A stretch of 64,000 nt of DNA from Chamaecyparis obtusa (taxonomy: Eukaryota > Streptophyta > Pinopsida > Cupressales > Cupressaceae), in assembly GCA_027943335.1 (NCBI GenBank), contig BSBK01005650.1:1894501-1958500 (forward strand), given 5' to 3'. A program made the translations under genes and the position numbers. Shown here piece by piece: positions 37,165 to 48,259 of the stretch. Numbering within the stretch: the stretch's first letter is position 1; each line of letters begins with the position of its first letter. The notes under the pieces are model-generated. The model was given only the letters and a program-made list of their open reading frames with translations, had not been told where the DNA came from and made no database searches.

Positions 37165-37560
37165 AAGGTTTTTAGGCAAAACCAGCTCTTCAAGTGAGGG
37201 GAAAACTCAAAAATGAGATTTTCTGGGAGCACTGCATATGAATGAATAGCAAGCTTTGAGCAAGGAAATGACATGCATATGCATATATATACAAATGGGA
37301 AGGCTATTTACTCATAAGTGAGGTTTTTATGTCCCAATTACAAATCATTTGGAAAGCTCTTGATGCTTACAAATGGGTTTTTTGAAGTCCATTTGCAGCC
37401 TTTGCAAAGAGTGGAAAAGTGCAATATGCAATACACTTAAAAAGTGAGTTTTTTAATCTTGCATTACATAAGGGAAATACTTGCTCTTTTTTGCAGTGAT
37501 CTATTATTCAAAATGAGTTTTTTAATCCTAACTGCATATGCATAAATGAGTATTTAGAGC
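37165..37560. repeat. Degenerate repeats built on GAGTTTTTTAATC and TGCATATG
   Basis: Five or six imperfect copies of a unit of about 55-107 bases, each with an ATGAG(G/T)TTTTTTAA-like core and often a TGCATATGC-like word. The copies starting near 37439 and 37510 are the most alike. No coding potential. Confidence 0.5.
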
Positions 37561-38154
37561 TTTCTTTTTGTGAGAAGAACTTGCATCTCTATGTGCATCA
37601 TTCGGTAAGAATTTGTATTGCAACCACACTTAAGGGGAAGTACTTGCTTCTTTTTTGAAAACCAATGCTCTCATTCAAAAGACCACACAAATGTAAATGA
37701 TATTTAAAAACAAAAACGTATAAAAAAAAAAGAATGAAACAAAAGAAGCCCTAGCTTGCACCAAAAAGAATTCAAAAAGGAAAGCATGGCTCCTCTTTGA
37801 ACTTGCAAATGAAGAGGTCTTCAAATCTTTGAACCAATCTTCTCAAATCGAAATGATTTCAAATTTGGAAGAAGATCCCAAGATTGCAGCTATATAGGCA
37901 ATGAAAATTGACCAAATCCCTTCAATAATGAAGGCAAAACTCAGTCCTCTACAAATTAATGACAAATGCACAGAGATAGGAAGAAAATGACTTGTTCAAA
38001 CCTGCAAATGAAAATGCTTGCACAAAGATGAGATTTTTTCTTGCATTCACATGCTTAGATACTTGCAATCAATGATCTATATGTCATTTTTGGAAGAGAT
38101 GCTAAAAAAAGACAGGCTTTAAAACCCACATGGCATGCCATAGATGAGTTGTTT

Positions 38155-38330
38155 ATACTGCTGAAGCTTAAAAACAGGGTTTGTGTTGTCTTTTTCATGC
38201 AATATCACTCACATTTTCGCGATTACAGCTCAAAAATGGGTTTTAAAATGTGCAAAACATGCCCTAGTAATCATGCTTTTGTTTTTACAGCGCAAAAATG
38301 GGTTTTAAATATGCATGTGCATGTGAAACA
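38155..38330. repeat. Tandem repeats with AAAAATGGGTTTTAAA core
   Basis: Three imperfect copies of a unit of about 65 bases (starts near 38160, 38226 and 38290), each with an AAAATGGGTTTTAAA-like core followed by an AACATG-like word. An open frame of 137 codons runs through them and beyond, but it shows no domain and is best explained by the repeat. Confidence 0.5.
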
Positions 38331-38402
38331 TGATGTTTTTTTTTATCACAATCAGCCCATTACACACTTTAACAAAGGAAATACATATGAAAGGCACCCA
38401 CT

Positions 38403-38432
38403 ATCCAGCCATATCATTTCATATGGCTGGAT
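38403..38432. repeat. Perfect 12-bp stem palindrome at the left edge of the compound element
   Basis: ATCCAGCCATAT, a six-base loop, then its exact reverse complement. It lies just outside the outer inverted repeat that starts near 38441. Helitron-like elements end in hairpins, so this may be a terminal structure. Confidence 0.6.
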
Positions 38433-38440
38433 GCAGCCTA

Positions 38441-38805
38441 CTGCTTATTTTATGAAGCCGGCTATGCAGCCTATAAATTCCCCCACTACCATGCATAGCC
38501 CGCTCCATCTTTGTGCAGGGCATACCATCCACATCCACTGTCTCCTATTGTCAGCACTGTAATGTGCACGAGTAGAATTAATTTATTTTACTCGTGCCCA
38601 CATTAAAATTCCTCCGATAATTTATTTTATGTTTTTTTAATTTTTAATTTATTAATTTTTATTGAGATTGTTATATAAAATTATTTATTACTATATTTTT
38701 ATAAATAGTAGAATTTTTAATTAAGTAAGATAATCTAAAAGTTTTTTATTTTAATAAAATCACATTAACAAAATAATAAATATAATCTATTAATGTTTAT
38801 TTATA
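38441..38805. repeat. Left outer inverted repeat
   Basis: Two parts match the reverse complement of 57125-57330. The outer part shares AGCCGGCTATGCAGCC and then CCATGCAT. The inner core 38692-38795 matches 57145-57245 at about 90 percent by eye (TTTTATAAATAGTAGAATTT and on to CTATTAATG). About 180 bases between the two parts are extra on the left side. A further short match, GGCTAAGTACT at about 39003, pairs with the right side near 56890. Confidence 0.72.
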
Positions 38806-39210
38806 TATATATTTACTAATAGCTATATTTAATTTGTGTTATTTTAATAAATATTATAACATATAATATATATAGTTTATTCATTTTAAAATATATATTA
38901 TATATAAATTTTAATAATATTATTATTTGACTTTAAAAAATACATAATGAATTTTTTGTAGATAGAATATTATATATTTTAATGTTATTAGTACTTGTCG
39001 GTAGGCTAAGTACTATTGTATCATTTTTTGAGTTTTTAAGTTAACAAGTGATTAAATGAACTCTGCTAGACCAATGAAAATAAACTCTATTTTACATTTC
39101 ATTATGAATTTTATATTTATGCGTATATAGATGCAAAATTTTTAGCTTTATAATATCTGTAAATTATTTATTTAGCATTTCATTGGGTGATTGCATTTGA
39201 GCTCTTATAC

Positions 39211-39273
39211 GCAACTAATTCATTTTTATCGGCAACCAATTCATTTTTATCGGCAACCAAATCATTTTTTTCG
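39211..39273. repeat. Three tandem 21-bp units
   Basis: The unit GCAACCAATTCATTTTTATCG occurs three times in a row with a few substitutions, starting at 39211, 39232 and 39253. It is in frame as a seven-residue repeat, but the frame has no other protein character. Confidence 0.8.
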
Positions 39274-42036
39274 GCAACTACTGCTTGCTCTGTTGCACAC
39301 TTGTTCAACCATTTTCCCATATTCTACTATTGCTGCCATTTTATTGGTATTTTCTTTATTTAATCCAATGTTTCTTTTTGATGGCTTGTGGTCCTCATCA
39401 CATCTTGATTAATCAAGTACGCCAAATGGTTTCTTTGGCCCGTCTTGAATTTTTTTGAAATCTATTTCTTTAGATTTTGATACCTTCTCGTCCTTTTAAT
39501 TGTTCTTTTCCCCATTGATGGGGTTTGAACTTTTGATCTTTACACTGGTTCAAGAATGAAAATGTAACTGGACATAAAATTCAGCCATCTGGCTTTTTGT
39601 TTTTCAAGTTGCTACCTGAAGAACTGAATTGAAAGCCTCTTTGATTATGTGATGGTTGATGGTTTTATGTTTTTCTTATTTAAAAATATTTGATCTAGCT
39701 CTTCTTTTTAGGATTCTTTTTCCTAATTGATCATTTCATAAGGTTTGTATGTATTATCTGTAGGTGACTTTTTAATTGGGTTTCCAAAGAGAGGTTTGAG
39801 TTCTGAAGCTTTTCGTAAGTATCGATTTGGTTGTTGTGGATTTTCGAAGTCAGTAACTTTTCTTTCTTGAAATATTCTGTGTAGATTACTTAATCAAATT
39901 TGTCTTATTAGATGCAAATCCTTTTTCAGTTTTATAAATTATTTTCAAGCTGGAATTAACAAGCTCTTACCCACCACTCTCTTTAATGTGATGCTCCCCG
40001 ATCCTGTCCAATTTTTTTGCATACCCCTTCAATGAAAATTAATGTTTTTTAGGCCTGCAAATACCTTTAATCCTCCAATGATCACAACTCTTTACATCTC
40101 CTTATATAAAAATAAACTTTATTTAAAAACCCATTTTATATTATTTAATTCTTCCTTTGGCTCAACAATTTTATTTGGGGAAGAAAACTTTATTACTCTA
40201 GCATCTTTGTCAAAAAAGAAAAAGAGGCTATATCTTCTTTCTTATTTTTTTATCAATTATTTATTACATTTTTTGTAGATCACATTTCACACTATTGACA
40301 AGGAAGAATTCTCTTATACAAATCAACACCAATATTATCCGTGTTGAAATTTACAATAAGAAGGCAAAAGTTTATTCATGCAAATTGTTTTCCACCTTTT
40401 TTCTTCTGGTCTTTAATCTTGAGTGAATTAAATTGCATTCTAGTTTCGTTCTAAATCGCTACTCTTAAATTTGAGTAAAGTCAATAAAACACTTATATAG
40501 CCTACACATCCTATCTTTCACTCAGGAAATCACTACATTATTTACATACTTTGAGAAGAATTTTTAGAACCCTTGAGAATGAGGAGAAGAAAGAATATAA
40601 AGAAGAAGAAATAATCTAGGTTTGATCAGTAATTGACAAGTGTCCTTCTACTTTTGAGATGGCCTACAAGAAGTACACTATCCATCTCTTTCATTCTATT
40701 AAAAATATTTGCCCCAGTACCTCTGTCTACACCCTTTTATCTTTCATCTAGAACCTTCTATTCACACATGTAAGGTGTAATTGAAAATGGCATTCCCCTC
40801 TGTTGTTTCACTCTACCTTTTGTCTTTTCTTTTCTTTTCCAGCCACTTTTATCTTCTATGTAAATGCATATTTCACTTGCATATACATAATCTGGAATCA
40901 TTTCATTTAATTAACATATTTCCCTCTTTTATACCTTTTCTCATTTCAAATGTGCACCCTCTGTTTGTACCTATGAGTAAAATATTTCATCTTTGGCCAC
41001 ATATTTCATTTCCTCTTCAAAGTATTTACTCTGCACCTCTAAATGAAAATACTCCTCTTTTTGACACTTGAAATTAAAATTGCCTTTTACATCTTTGTGA
41101 AACATTTTCATCTACCTTTTATTTTCATATTCACCCAGCTGACATATTTAGGTAGAATCATTTCACCTATTACTAAAATACATTATCTCATCATTGCATT
41201 TCACCCTCCTTTTGTTATTTCCAAAAACAATCGGTGGACATAGTGAAATAATATTCTGTAACATAATTTCACCCCTTTTACCATATTCACTTTGTCCATT
41301 ATATTTCTGTCCATTTTATATCTTGACAATGAAAATGTTTTGTAACTACACATTTCCTTCTGAAGTAATGTTCTTTTCTCATGAAATAACTTTGTGACAT
41401 TTCATGATTCACTTTTTATCTTCACAAGATTTAAAGATAATTTTTAAGAGTTCCATCCTTTCACTCTTACTACTCACATGAAAATATTGCTACTTTGCTG
41501 AAGTGAATTCCCCATTATTTTTTGATAGATAGTATACTTTTCCCAAAAGCTCTCTTCACGGCGTTGGTAGATGGAACAAATTTTAAAAGTTTCCTTATAC
41601 TTGCTATATTTGTTTAAAATTTCTAAAATATTCCCACCAAACCCACCTTCTGCAATTTGCAAACTCGATAAAGAAATGAATAAACATAAATATTATTAAT
41701 TTATTCTACACCGATTTATGAGGACTGTACAGTTAGATTAACACAATATCCTACCCTAAACATCTTTTACTTCAACTATTTTCATGCCCTTCGAAGGTGT
41801 TCATTCTCCGTTCAGGAGCTCCCATGTCCTTGTGCAACTTTGATGAATAAAACCTAAGCCTAACCTCCCATGCTTCTTTTCTCGATTCCCCATTGTTCCG
41901 CACCACTGAATGGATGAAATAGCAAAACACCGCATGGGTGCAAGATACCCCCGCACACACGCATACAAAACCAACATTCTACCATTTCTTGCGTCCAAAA
42001 AAAGCTCAAAACTGACATTCTGCCATTTCTTGGCAC
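39274..42036. other. Unassigned sequence left of the solo LTR
   Basis: No convincing gene. From 40780 to 41480 the sequence is T- and C-rich, with recurring CATTTCAC-like words every 40-70 bases. It lies between the left outer repeat and the solo LTR, so it may be internal sequence of the compound element, possibly captured host DNA. Confidence 0.35.
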
Positions 42037-42132
42037 ATTAATGTTGGAAACAATTGTCTGAAGGAAATTGCTACTCAATTATGTATTGTCTTTGATGTCA
42101 CACTATGTCATAGTCCGCAGCAATCATTTCCT

Positions 42133-42508
42133 ACCGAGCTCAGTCGGTCTGCCAGACAGGAATATTAGTGCGTACCGAGTCCACTCGGTTATCAAAGAAA
42201 ATCAGTGTCTACCGAGTTCACTCGGTTACCTAGAAGAAAAAGTTAGTATTTACCGAGTTCACTCGGTCATCGAAGAAAAGTTAGTGTTTACCGAGTTCAC
42301 TCGGTCATCGAAGAAAATTTAGTGTTTACCGAGTTCACTCGGTCATCGAAGAAAAGTTAGTGTTTACCGAGTTCACTCGGTCATTGAAGAAAAGTTAGTG
42401 TTTACCGAGTTCAGTCGGTTATCAAAAGGTAAAGGATTGTCGGTGTTTACCGAGTTCCCTCGGTCACTGAAAGATTATAGAAAGTTATAGTCACCGAGCA
42501 CTATCGGC
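42133..42508. repeat. Ten-copy hairpin repeat ACCGAGTTCACTCGGT in the solo LTR
   Basis: Ten copies start at 42133, 42174, 42211, 42252, 42290, 42328, 42366, 42404, 42449 and 42493. Each is a 6-bp perfect or near-perfect stem (ACCGAG with CTCGGT) around a four-base loop. The copies from 42252 to 42404 are exactly 38 bases apart, with a conserved spacer like CATCGAAGAAAAGTTAGTGTTT in parts. They lie upstream of the TATA box, in U3, where enhancer elements of LTRs are found. Confidence 0.92.
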
Positions 42509-42592
42509 CCTTGAAGGACTTTTGCAAATAGAGTTTGCTTAATTCAGCCGACTGTTATTCTATTATAATGTCAATTTGACAAATCCAAAATC

Positions 42593-42600
42593 ATATAAAT
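42593..42600 (+). promoter_or_regulatory. Putative TATA box of the solo LTR
   Basis: ATATAAAT, about 85 bases downstream of the last hairpin copy and 550 bases from the LTR start. This is a fitting place for the core promoter of a copia LTR. Confidence 0.55.
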
Positions 42601-43343
42601 AAAAGGTCAAATGTGAAAAATAAACATAATACAGCAGAAAATCTACAGAAGAAAAGAAGAAAAGGTATATGCGAATTTGTGAAGGATGTTCAGATATCCT
42701 TGAGGAGCAGCAGAGATTTATTCGATCAGAAAGGATCAGACTTATGCAGAACAGAGATCTGTAATCAGCAAGACAGTTGCATTATTATACAGGTCACTTT
42801 TTCATTGTTACCTTCTTATCATTGTAACAGTGAATTCTAAATCTCTTAACCGAGTTGGTTTAACAACCATATTGTAAATCCTCTAACAAGGTGACAATTC
42901 CATTGAATTGTTTTCAAGATCTCTTACCAGGCCACTCCTTGCAGGGTGTTTTTAAATCCTCTAACAAGGTCACACCTAACAGTGTGTTTTGTAACCTTTT
43001 ACCGGGTTGGCTTCTAACCAGGCATCACTTCAGAAAAGTGAAAATCAGTATCTAGATACATTGGTGGTTTTTCCCATATTGGGTTTCCACGTTAAATCTT
43101 ATGTCTCTTGTGTTCTTAATTGCTTTTTCAATCATATACATGTGCTGATGAATATCTAAAGATAATATTGCTAATACTTTCTGCATCTTCAAAGTTACTG
43201 CAATCTATTTACCGAGTGCTAAAACAGATAACATTGTTAAGATATCCTAAGGGATCTGCAAAGAATTAATTGTGAAGTGTTTTTATGGTTGACTGATTCA
43301 CCCCCCCCCCTCTCAGTCACTTCATCCATATTCCATCAATTAA

Positions 43344-45420
43344 TGCTCAAAACCTTTTATAGTTTTGGAAGAAAAGTCCAATTAGATGTATCCATGGCTC
43401 ATATAAAACTTTTCTCTTAATTTTTTGAACTTTCTTATTCCAATAAAAGTTGAAGCGTGACTACTACATCTTAGACAATAAAATTCAATAAAATTTTGGG
43501 GTTTCCTTCTCTATCTCTTGCGTCCAAATTTTGAAAGTAGTGGAAAGTTTAATTGATGTTACAGATTTCATTGATCGCAATTTATTTCATCTGTGCATAT
43601 ATTAGGGTTTTTTCACTACATTGATCGACCTCCATAGTCATTCTGATGGTATCATCAATTTTGATTAAGTAGTCCTAAGAATATGCTCCAATGGGCTACA
43701 TACACACTGGTAAGCCTATGGCATGAAATTCAACTTTGCTATGTTTTGCAACGTACAAATTTACTTCTCATTATATAATCTAAACCACTCTTATCCATAT
43801 AGATGTTGGGATGTCTTCCTTCTGCACTAGAAGACATCCCAAAAGCATAATTAGAAGGAGAAAAGTCCCAATTGCACAAGCTGATGATCTCATATTCATT
43901 ACTTCAAGGAAGTTGGTTTTTAAATTCTGGAGATCCGTAAATTTGAAGCCTTACATAATGATAAGGTGACCTTTTACAATACTCCCCACAACTTCTTTTT
44001 TTTTGTTTGATTTTATTGTATTTTTGGTAAAGAAAAACTGAACGTAATCTATCATAATTTGGGGAGAATTCTGTTTAGAATATTTGGAATATCTACTTGT
44101 ACTAAATAATTTTGAATACCTACATGTAACTTTTAAGGTTCTCCATTAAATGTTTTATTATTTTGGTAATACAAATTAGAGTATGTGCTGCTCTCTCTGA
44201 GGGCATGATAAAATCCGTTGAAAAAAATGGAGGATGTTGCCCGGGATTTATAGAAAAAGAAGATTTTGTGGTCTCGTTAGAGAACGGGATCCTGGGCTCT
44301 GTTGCAGGTTTTAAAGACTTTTATCAGTAAATTGAAGAATTGGTTACAAAACAATATCTGTAACGGGCATACAAAAGTAGTCTGCAGTTTGTCAGGAACG
44401 AAGAAACAAGCTAAGCACCTTCTTTTAACATTTTTTTCTCCATTCCTATTATTAGCTACTTCAACTCGTCTCTGTCAAAAGTAGGTGCTGCTTAGAAAGT
44501 TGTTAAGCTATTTGTAGGGAAACCATTCCCAGGGAATGAAAATGTTTTATTCTGTAAAATTCAACATTTTAGGATTATATACATGTGTAGGCGTATTGCA
44601 AACTTTTAGTCAGACCTCTTGGCACTTTACGTAGGACATTTATCCTGTGTGTGTTTCATATACTGAAAATTTTCATGGGATTGCTCCACAGGATAAATAG
44701 AAACTTTATCTTCCTTCATGGGGTTTGATTTCCTGAAAGGACTCTTAAATTTGCAGCTTAAAAAAAATTTAAAATTTATGGGTCACTTTAGTGGGAGCAA
44801 TAGCCGACTCCATGGAACCTATTTCCAATGAAAGGACCTCATAAATTTTCTATCTGTGCTACATTAAAAATTTAGCAGCTGTTATCAGCGTTGGCCTAAT
44901 GGAAAATGCAATTTTTTCATTGTACTTACAATTAAGTTACTACTAGTTTGTAAAATATCTCAATGGGTGTTAAAATCCTTCAGTCCCTCTCTCAAAAGCT
45001 TGGCTGCAGTGATATGTATAACAAAGGACATGGACTACAACATATAAATTTTGAGCATGAATAAGTTATTCTAATGGGTGGTGAATGTGTTTAGATGTTC
45101 TTACAGTCCCAGAAATAGTTTCAAGACTGACAACCACACCAGTGTCACAGATTTCCTGGAGATATTTTCAGGCTTCTTGGATAATAGTTCAATTTTCTGT
45201 AGAAATTACTGGCAAATCTTCTGCCAAATTCAATTACTATTTTCAAGAAACTATTTCCTGTAGTTTCATGCCTTTCCCAATTGTAGAAACCCCAACCTTC
45301 TGTTTTTCCAAATTCACATTTCATGTGAACAGTAAATAAAAATCTCAATCTGAAACACATTCAAAGCTAAATACATAGTGAAGGGCCCATATCATGGTGT
45401 GTTTGCATAATTTCTAGAAC
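43344..45420. other. Unassigned sequence right of the solo LTR
   Basis: No complete gene. At 44200-44330 and 45105-45290 there are stretches with coding-like composition and splice-like signals (TTCTTACAG before 45109). They are short and I recognise no protein. They could be captured exon fragments, which Helitron-type elements often carry. Confidence 0.3.
43806..43842. repeat. Perfect 13-bp stem hairpin
   Basis: TTGGGATGTCTTC and its exact reverse complement flank an 11-base loop. It is isolated in AT-rich sequence. It is too short for a plant miRNA precursor and is not a match to any family I know. Confidence 0.6.
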
Positions 45421-45540
45421 TGCTTCTAAATTTATATAAATTGATAATAATTTGTTAGATTAGGTTAATTAAATAAGTAGGATTTGATTAATCAATTATT
45501 AGTTCCTTGGAGGAAAACTTATAGAAACCTTTAGTGCAAT

Positions 45541-45755
45541 AAAATTATATAAGTATATTTTTTTATATAATTGTAATTGTAGTAATAAACATTTTTTTCA
45601 TTATAATTATTTAAATATTGATTGTAAATTATAATTAATTCAAATCTTAATCTTAATTTTATTTATAATTATTTTAGAAAATAAGAGAATAATATTAATT
45701 TTATTTTCTTAATATTTTTTAATTATATATGATTGATCTTATTGTATATATAATA
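45541..45755. repeat. Left inner inverted repeat flanking the Helentron genes
   Basis: About 215 bases match the reverse complement of 56474-56682 at about 80 percent by eye. Long shared words include AATTGTAGTAATAAA, AAATTATAATTAATT and CTTAATCTTAATTTTATTT. Together they bracket all the Helentron coding regions (46384-55850). Confidence 0.75.
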
Positions 45756-46069
45756 TCATAATATTATATTATATATAAATAATAATAATACAATAAATAT
45801 TTGACATTATAGTTATAAATTAGTAGTATTTATTAATTGGCTCATACTTTATTTAGGGCTTTGGCAGAAATATCTCTCTTGGAGCATATAGAGAAACAAT
45901 ATTAAGAATAAAAATATATGTATTTTAAAAACAAGAAAATTTTATTTATAGATATTGTTAAATCGTCTATTTGCTTTCTATCTACTTTCTATGTTAAATC
46001 ATGTGCATTCACCATGTCCCAAGTAGGTGAGGAAAAATGGACTATTGATTAAAAATTGAGCTAAATATA

Positions 46070-46152
46070 TTTTATTTCTTTATTTTTTAAAAGTAGATTT
46101 TATTTCTTTATTTTTTAAAAGTAGATTTTATTCTTTATTTTTTAAAAATATC
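46070..46152. repeat. Three tandem copies of a 28-bp T-rich unit
   Basis: The unit TTTATTTCTTTATTTTTTAA plus AAGTAGAT is repeated twice almost exactly, then a third, shorter and diverged copy follows. It lies 230-310 bases upstream of the first Helentron frame, in the region where its promoter would be. Confidence 0.75.
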
Positions 46153-46383
46153 TTTTTATTTTTCAATACTAAATTGTATTTATATACTTTTTAATTCGTA
46201 CAATTAGACTAAAATAATCCTCTGCTCATTTGGTTTAGTTATTCAAGTTTGCAACATTTTAATTCCTTTGTATTTGAAAGATCATGATTAATCTAGTATA
46301 TTTGGGTAAATTGGAATAGTTTTACACCACAGTCAGACTCATACAACAGAAGTTGTTCAGTTGACTTTACACATTCCAAGTAA

Positions 46384-46990
46384 GTGCAATTCCATTTACC
46401 TTTACTACAGTTGTTCAATATGGTTGAGATGACCAATTTTATTGATGTTGAAACTTATACAAAAATAAAAAAGGAAAATACAGTTGATATTGATACTGTT
46501 TTGGAAAATGAAAACTTGTTCAGACTAGAACCATTTCATTATATTGTCAGAGATTGCTTGTTTGATAGTATTGAAGTTTTGCTTCATTTCCGTTATACCT
46601 CAACTGAACTCCGAAATGGTTTTATTGACTATTTCATTTCTTTAGTATCTCAAAATGACATAGATGCCTTGCAAGCATTTCAATTTGAATTAAATCCAGC
46701 TCTATTGCAAGAATTACAGGCTTACAAGATGTAAGAAACTATCTTTGTAAAATAAGGTTATCTGCTTCGCCTTCTTTACCAAAGAAACAATGAGGACTTT
46801 GGGGAGATACATTTTGTATACGATGGCTGTGTAAATGGCTAAACATATCGATTGCGCTATGGTCGACAACTAAGAAAAATAAATATTTACACTTCAACAA
46901 ATCAAATACACAAACGTATTCTATTTTATTTCATGACGAAAATCCTCTATGCGGTCACTATGAACCATTAATTTGCAAGAAAACTAGTAC
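46384..46990 (+). pseudogene. OTU-like protease domain A1 of the Helentron polyprotein
   Basis: The frame starts at ATG 46384 and reads 116 codons. It contains the OTU catalytic block as RDCLFDSIEVLLHF, with the nucleophile Cys58 at 46555-46557. After a stop at 46732-46734 the domain goes on in another frame through GLWGDTFCIRWL and SIALWSTT to the C-terminal catalytic-histidine block GHYEPLICKK (about 46954-46980). OTU enzymes are cysteine proteases that remove ubiquitin, and they are known as parts of some Helentron and gypsy polyproteins. The upstream start is uncertain, because the polyprotein might begin further 5'. This A-type copy keeps Cys and His. Confidence 0.72.
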
Positions 46991-47006
46991 AAGTTACACC
47001 AATATA

Positions 47007-47535
47007 GTGCCAAAATACCTTTCAAAAAATTTCAAAACATTACAAGTATGTTGGCCAAATATTGAACAACAAATAATGATTCAAGGTCTACAAAATAAAG
47101 AACTGCCAGCAACAGATTGTGGTGAAAGTATGTTTAATGCAATATGTAAATTATTGGGTGGAGAATTTGACACTCAATCTTTAAAATTGTACATTGCACA
47201 ATCATTTTGCAATGTAACAAAACACAATCATAAGAATACAAGCAACATAGATAATTACTTAATACAAGACTTACTCCCAAAAGTCTCATCCATTAGTAAT
47301 TGGAAAAATTATATTATGCAATTGGCAATGCCTTATGAAGAAGGCAAAATAGAAGGTGACACCTTTTGTCTACAATGGCTAGCAAGAATTTTCAGTACGA
47401 AGATAGTTTTATGGTGCTCAGCTAGTGGACAAGTCAAACACATCTTTGGAATCGAAAATGACATCAACAAATCATTCAACATTATATCATTTGAAACAGA
47501 AAACTCACACACACACTATGAACCACTGCATCCAA
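47007..47535 (+). pseudogene. OTU-like domain B1, with Ser in place of the catalytic Cys
   Basis: Within the 316-codon frame from 47007, the segment TDCGESMFNAICKLL aligns with the OTU block of domain A. The residue at the nucleophile position is Ser41 (47127-47129), not Cys. The C-terminal histidine block is present as HTHYEPL (His170). Between them are the same LAMPY..GKIEGDTFCLQWLARIF-like features that domain A shows as GDTFCIRWL. The fold therefore seems kept while the cysteine is lost, which suggests a non-catalytic OTU domain. The frame continues without break into domain A2. Confidence 0.68.
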
Positions 47536-47756
47536 CACATGTTATGACACCAATTGTTAAAAAGAGAAAATTGCACGCAATCTCTTGTGAAACTAATCAA
47601 TTAGTTTATGAAAACAATATAAAGAAAAATACAAAAAAATCATTGCATGAGTTTAAAAAAACATTAAGAAATAATGAAAAAAAAAAAGTAATTGATAATC
47701 TCAATTTTCAAGATCACATGAAACATAAACAAGAACACTTACCAACCATTGATATT

Positions 47757-48240
47757 GCTTTAAAAAATGAAAATTTATTCAGGTTACAATCATTCTCTTA
47801 CACCGTAGGAGATTGCCTATTCGATACTCTTGAAGTATTACTTCATTTTCATTATAGTTCAAACGACTTGAGAAAAGGGGTTATAGATTATTTTCTTCAT
47901 GTGTGGAAAAACATGATATTGATGCATTGCAAGCATTTTCATATGAATTGCATCTAGATATCTTAAATGATTTGCATGGTATACGTGATGTTACTACTTA
48001 TTTAGGTAGAATGAGATTGTCAGCATCACCAACAATTCCATATACAAAAAGAGGACTATGGGGTGATACGTTTTGTATCAAATGGCTTTCCAAATGGTTA
48101 AACATATCGATTGCATTGTGGTCAACTACTACAAAGAAAAAATATCTACTTTTCAATTATAAGAAACATAAACATACATATTCTATTCTATTTCATGATG
48201 AAAACCCAATTTGTGGTCATTATGAGCCTTTGATTTGTAA
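47757..48240 (+). pseudogene. OTU-like protease domain A2
   Basis: VGDCLFDTLEVLLHF, with the nucleophile Cys270 of the 47007 frame at 47814-47816, closely resembles A1. Near 47898 the frame slips and the domain continues in the frame that starts at 47903 (IDALQAFSYELHLDIL, GLWGDTFCIKWLSKWL, SIALWSTTTK), ending with GHYEPLICKKS. A1 and A2 share most of this text, so they arose by duplication. From here to 53983 nearly all of the Helentron coding sequence stays in one frame. Confidence 0.7.
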
Positions 48241-48259
48241 AAAAAGTGGTGTACCAAGT

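Larger units (their letters stand above)
42042..43338 (+). mobile_element. Ty1/copia-type solo LTR with 5-bp target-site duplication
   Basis: The 1297-bp block starts TGTTGGAAAC and ends CCATATTCCATCA. It is flanked by perfect 5-bp direct repeats ATTAA at 42037-42041 and 43339-43343. The end contains TTCACCCC...TCTCAGTCACTTC, typical of the last part of plant copia LTRs, which sets the orientation as plus. A TATA box lies at 42593-42600. No internal region is present, so this is a solo LTR formed by recombination of the two LTRs. Its U3 carries the hairpin repeat array listed separately. Confidence 0.87.

Noticed and set aside
38149..38562. 137-codon plus-strand open frame
   Set aside because: It runs through tandem AAAATGGGTTTTAAA repeats and the palindrome at 38403, has no domain and unusual composition. 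It is best explained by the repeats.
40781..41397. Hydrophobic, Ser/Phe/Leu-rich overlapping frames that look like membrane proteins
   Set aside because: They come from a T- and C-rich degenerate repeat region. Overlapping frames all look alike and no start context or conservation supports them.
42068..42322. 84-codon frame with a repetitive protein pattern inside the solo LTR
   Set aside because: The pattern is produced by the 38-bp hairpin array, whose period is not a multiple of three. It ends within the array and has no counterpart outside.
42133..42508. CRISPR array
   Set aside because: The ten regular palindromic repeats look superficially similar, but spacers are near-identical and not unique. 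The array lies in an LTR of a plant retrotransposon and no cas gene is present.
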